From NCBI GenBank assembly GCA_023700785.1, contig JAMPYH010000101.1, forward strand, positions 1-8,387: 8,387 nucleotides of DNA. The letters run 5' to 3'. This DNA is from Candidatus Zixiibacteriota bacterium. GTDB taxonomy: Bacteria > Zixibacteria > MSB-5A5 > GN15 > FEB-12. Both the position numbers and the translations under genes were made by a program. The notes under the pieces are model-generated. The model did not search any database. It saw only the letters and a program-made list of their open reading frames with translations, and was not told the origin of the DNA. Below are positions 6,595 to 8,387 of this stretch, in pieces; position 1 is the first letter of the stretch; each line of letters begins with the position of its first letter.

Positions 6595-6646
6595 ATCCGT
6601 TTATTCAACGTACCCCTTCTATCCTTACACGCTCCGCTGCGCGCCA
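6595..6646 (-). other. nusA-infB intergenic spacer (52 nt) with poor infB ribosome-binding site
   Basis: The only Shine-Dalgarno-like sequences are AAGGA and GAAGGGG, the nearer ending about 18 nt before the infB ATG. A small hairpin is possible just after the nusA stop (6628-6632 with 6639-6643, 5 bp including one G-U), but no T-run follows. The ylxR and ylxQ genes found here in many bacteria are absent, and 52 nt cannot hold them. Confidence 0.6.
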
Positions 6647-8107
6647 CTACTCCTTGTCAGACTTCTCTTCGTCTTTGTTCTCTTCCTCGTCGTCTTCGTC
6701 CTCTTCCTCGTCCTCATCTTCGTCATCATCATCTTCTTCTTCGTCGTCGTCCTGGTCATTAGCGTCGTGGAAGACGTCGCTCTCGACGAGCTTGTCATCG
6801 ATGGTCACTTCTTTGGGTGCTTCTTTTTCGGCCTTATCCGCGGCCGCGCGCTCCACTTCCAGTTCTTCCACGCGCTGCTTGGCGCGCTCGATCAAGGTCT
6901 CGGCGGTCTTTTGTCCGATCCCCTCGATCTTGGTCAACGTCTCCACCGATGCCGCGGCCAGGCGCTGGATCGAGCTGATATCCGCCTCGATCAACCGGTC
7001 GCGGATCTTGGTGCCGATCCCTTCAAGGTCACCAACCGGCACGAGCATCTCAGCTTCACGCTTCTTCTGGTCGTTGTAGTCCGATTCGGCGAGGATATTG
7101 ACCTTCCATCCGGTCAGACGCGACGCCAGCCGGGCGTTCTGGCCATTGCGGCCGATCGCCAGCGAGAGCTTTTCGTCTTCAACCGCGACCGTCATTTTCT
7201 TTTCAGATTCGAATACATCGATGGCGGTCACTTTGGCGGGCGCCAGCGCGCGAGTGACAAACACTTCCGGGTTGGAGGTGAATGGCACGATATCGATCCG
7301 CTCGTTGTTCAGTTCGCGGACGATCGACTGCACACGAACCCCCTTGATACCGACACAGGCGCCGACCGGGTCGATGCGTTCATCGGAGGAATAAACCGCG
7401 ATCTTGGCGCGTTCGCCGGGTTCGCGGGCAATGGCGCGGATCTCGATGATCTTTTCGTAGATCTCCGGCACTTCAAGGGCGAACAGGGCGCGCAGGAACT
7501 CGTTGTTCACGCGAGAGAGAATGATCTGCGGCCCGCGCGGGGTCTTCTGCACATCGAGAATGTACGCCCGGATGCGGTCTCCCTGGCGGAACTTCTCGCG
7601 CGGGATCTGCTCTTTGATCGGCAGGATCGCTTCGCCGCGACCCAGATTGACGATCACGTTTCCTTTGTCGATCTGCTGCACCACGCCGGTCACCAGGGTG
7701 CCGACCTTGTCGATGAACTCGTTGTAGATCCGTTCATGTTCCGCCTCGCGGATCTTCTGGATCAGGATCTGCTTGGCCGAGTTGATCGCGTTCCGCCCAA
7801 ACTCGAACTCGTAGTCGAGGTAGATATCGATCTCGTCGCCCTGCTGGGCCTCGGGATCGAGCTCTTTGGCGTCGATCAGCGCGATCTCCGTATTCGGGTC
7901 GTTGATCTGGTTCACCACCTTTTTGGTGGCGATCATGTACAACTCTTTCGCGTTCCGATCGAATTTGAACGTGATATTGTCCGTATAGGCATACTTCTTC
8001 TTCGCGGCCGCCAGCAAGCTGGCTTCCAGGGTTTCTACGACCGCGTCGAAATCGATATTCTTCTCACGGGCGATCATCGTCATTGCTTCGAGCATGTCGA
8101 AAGCCAT
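6647..8107 (-). CDS. nusA: Transcription termination/antitermination factor NusA with long acidic tail
   Basis: NusA binds RNA polymerase near the RNA exit channel, stabilises pauses, and takes part in intrinsic termination and in antitermination of rRNA operons. The 486-residue product has the N-terminal polymerase-binding domain (about 1-125), S1 domain (about 134-198) and two KH domains with GIKG (253-256) and GRNG (319-322). A helix-hairpin-helix region (about 355-412) follows, with LEGIGTKIRDRL and IEGIGQKTAETL. Residues 452-478 are nearly all Asp/Glu, and the protein ends KSDKE. E. coli NusA instead ends in two folded acidic repeats; here one helix-hairpin-helix unit plus a disordered acidic tail occupies that place. 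GGAG lies 8 nt before the ATG. It follows rimP after 13 nt, the near-universal rimP-nusA pairing. Confidence 0.97.
   Translation of the reverse strand: MAFDMLEAMTMIAREKNIDFDAVVETLEASLLAAAKKKYAYTDNITFKFDRNAKELYMIATKKVVNQINDPNTEIALIDAKELDPEAQQGDEIDIYLDYEFEFGRNAINSAKQILIQKIREAEHERIYNEFIDKVGTLVTGVVQQIDKGNVIVNLGRGEAILPIKEQIPREKFRQGDRIRAYILDVQKTPRGPQIILSRVNNEFLRALFALEVPEIYEKIIEIRAIAREPGERAKIAVYSSDERIDPVGACVGIKGVRVQSIVRELNNERIDIVPFTSNPEVFVTRALAPAKVTAIDVFESEKKMTVAVEDEKLSLAIGRNGQNARLASRLTGWKVNILAESDYNDQKKREAEMLVPVGDLEGIGTKIRDRLIEADISSIQRLAAASVETLTKIEGIGQKTAETLIERAKQRVEELEVERAAADKAEKEAPKEVTIDDKLVESDVFHDANDQDDDEEEDDDDEDEDEEEDEDDEEENKDEEKSDKE
6674..6754 (-). repeat. Low-complexity GAN-codon tract encoding the NusA Asp/Glu tail
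   Basis: The minus strand here is an imperfect run of GAA, GAG, GAT and GAC codons encoding residues 452-478 of NusA. The codons are mixed rather than one repeated unit, which argues for selection on acidic residues, but such tracts can still change length by replication slippage. The plus strand is pyrimidine-rich and opens a spurious poly-serine frame. Confidence 0.85.
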
Positions 8108-8120
8108 CAGCGAAACTCCA

Positions 8121-8387
8121 TCAAAAAACGATTTTTGCTTTGTCTATTTCCACGAGCGGGAGCGTGAACTCGCCGGTCGCGTTACGAAAGACGACCGCAT
8201 CCCCCGTCGTGGAGATGATCTCGGCCGTAACTGCTTTCCGTTTGGGATCAACAAATCCGATCTTCACCGTCTCACCGATCCGAAACCTGAAGTCGCGGGC
8301 GGTCGTCAGCGGTCGATCAAGACCCGGGGAGGATACTTCAAGAGTATAACCCCGCTCAAACAGATCGGTTCCATCGATCACCTCCCC
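8121..8387 (-). CDS. rimP: Ribosome maturation factor RimP, C-terminal part, truncated by window edge
   Basis: RimP binds the 30S subunit early in assembly and helps its maturation. About 89 C-terminal residues are visible; the frame is open to the window edge, and a GTG at 8381 is internal rather than the true start, since the family is about 150 residues and the N-terminal alpha/beta domain is missing. The stretch YTLEVSSPGLDRPL is the family signature at the junction between domains. After it, a C-terminal Sm-like beta domain runs through RFRIGETVKIGF, AEIISTTGDAVVFRN and FTLPLVEIDKAKIVF, the last being the typical ending. Its TGA is followed after 13 nt by the nusA ATG, and the nusA Shine-Dalgarno lies in that space. 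Confidence 0.95.
   Translation of the reverse strand, partial: GEVIDGTDLFERGYTLEVSSPGLDRPLTTARDFRFRIGETVKIGFVDPKRKAVTAEIISTTGDAVVFRNATGEFTLPLVEIDKAKIVF

Noticed and set aside
6628..6643. Hairpin after the nusA stop as an intrinsic terminator
   Set aside because: The stem is only 5 bp with a G-U pair, and no T-run follows on the transcribed strand; termination here would silence essential infB.
6297..7079. A plus-strand frame with a long poly-serine run
   Set aside because: The serine run is simply the complement of the Asp/Glu codons of the NusA tail read in another frame, and the frame crosses the nusA-infB junction.
6767..8167. A 466-codon open frame on the plus strand opposite nusA
   Set aside because: It lies in the register exactly complementary to nusA codons, where stops arise only opposite TTA, CTA and TCA codons. 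The GC-leaning nusA rarely uses these, so a long shadow frame is expected. No recognisable domain, and nusA itself is unmistakable.
8121..8381. GTG at 8381 as the start of a short standalone protein
   Set aside because: The reading frame is open to the window edge, and the product is only the C-terminal part of RimP; the residues before the signature motif continue the family alignment upstream.

Overview
The window is one contiguous block of a bacterial core translation/RNA-metabolism operon. All nine genes lie on the minus strand, so transcription runs from position 8387 towards 1. In transcription order they are rimP (3' part only), nusA, infB, rbfA, nrnA (a DHH-family phosphoesterase), truB, ribF, rpsO and pnp (5' part only). 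Every complete gene has family-typical length and intact signature motifs. I see no RNA genes, insertion sequences, CRISPR arrays, phage genes or foreign-looking islands.

Layout: rimP-nusA (8387-6647) are 13 nt apart. A 52-nt gap leads to infB (6594-4240), with no ylxR or ylxQ between nusA and infB. The largest gap, 94 nt, precedes rbfA (4145-3768). From there genes are packed tightly: nrnA begins at or before the rbfA stop, truB overlaps nrnA by 14 nt, ribF overlaps truB by an ATGA, rpsO overlaps ribF by 10 nt, and pnp follows rpsO after 21 nt. No convincing rho-independent terminator lies anywhere in the window, so one polycistronic message with translational coupling is the simplest reading. 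The best candidate for an internal control point is the AT-rich end of ribF just before rpsO.

Functionally the genes cover 30S maturation (RimP, RbfA, S15), initiation (IF-2), transcription elongation/termination (NusA), tRNA modification (TruB), RNA turnover (PNPase, and NrnA acting on the short oligonucleotides that PNPase leaves) and FMN/FAD synthesis (RibF). This is a well-known bacterial arrangement.

The organism is a bacterium with moderately GC-rich coding sequence. The order, with nrnA between rbfA and truB and ribF directly before rpsO-pnp, occurs in several phyla. The sequence alone does not let me name one. The long Asp/Glu tail on NusA and the missing ylxR/ylxQ may help placement.

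I found no previously undescribed system. The points most worth a second look are a possible pseudoknot over the rpsO ribosome-binding site, the acidic NusA tail, a Glu replacing an expected metal-binding Asp in NrnA, and a divergent stretch in the RibF kinase domain.
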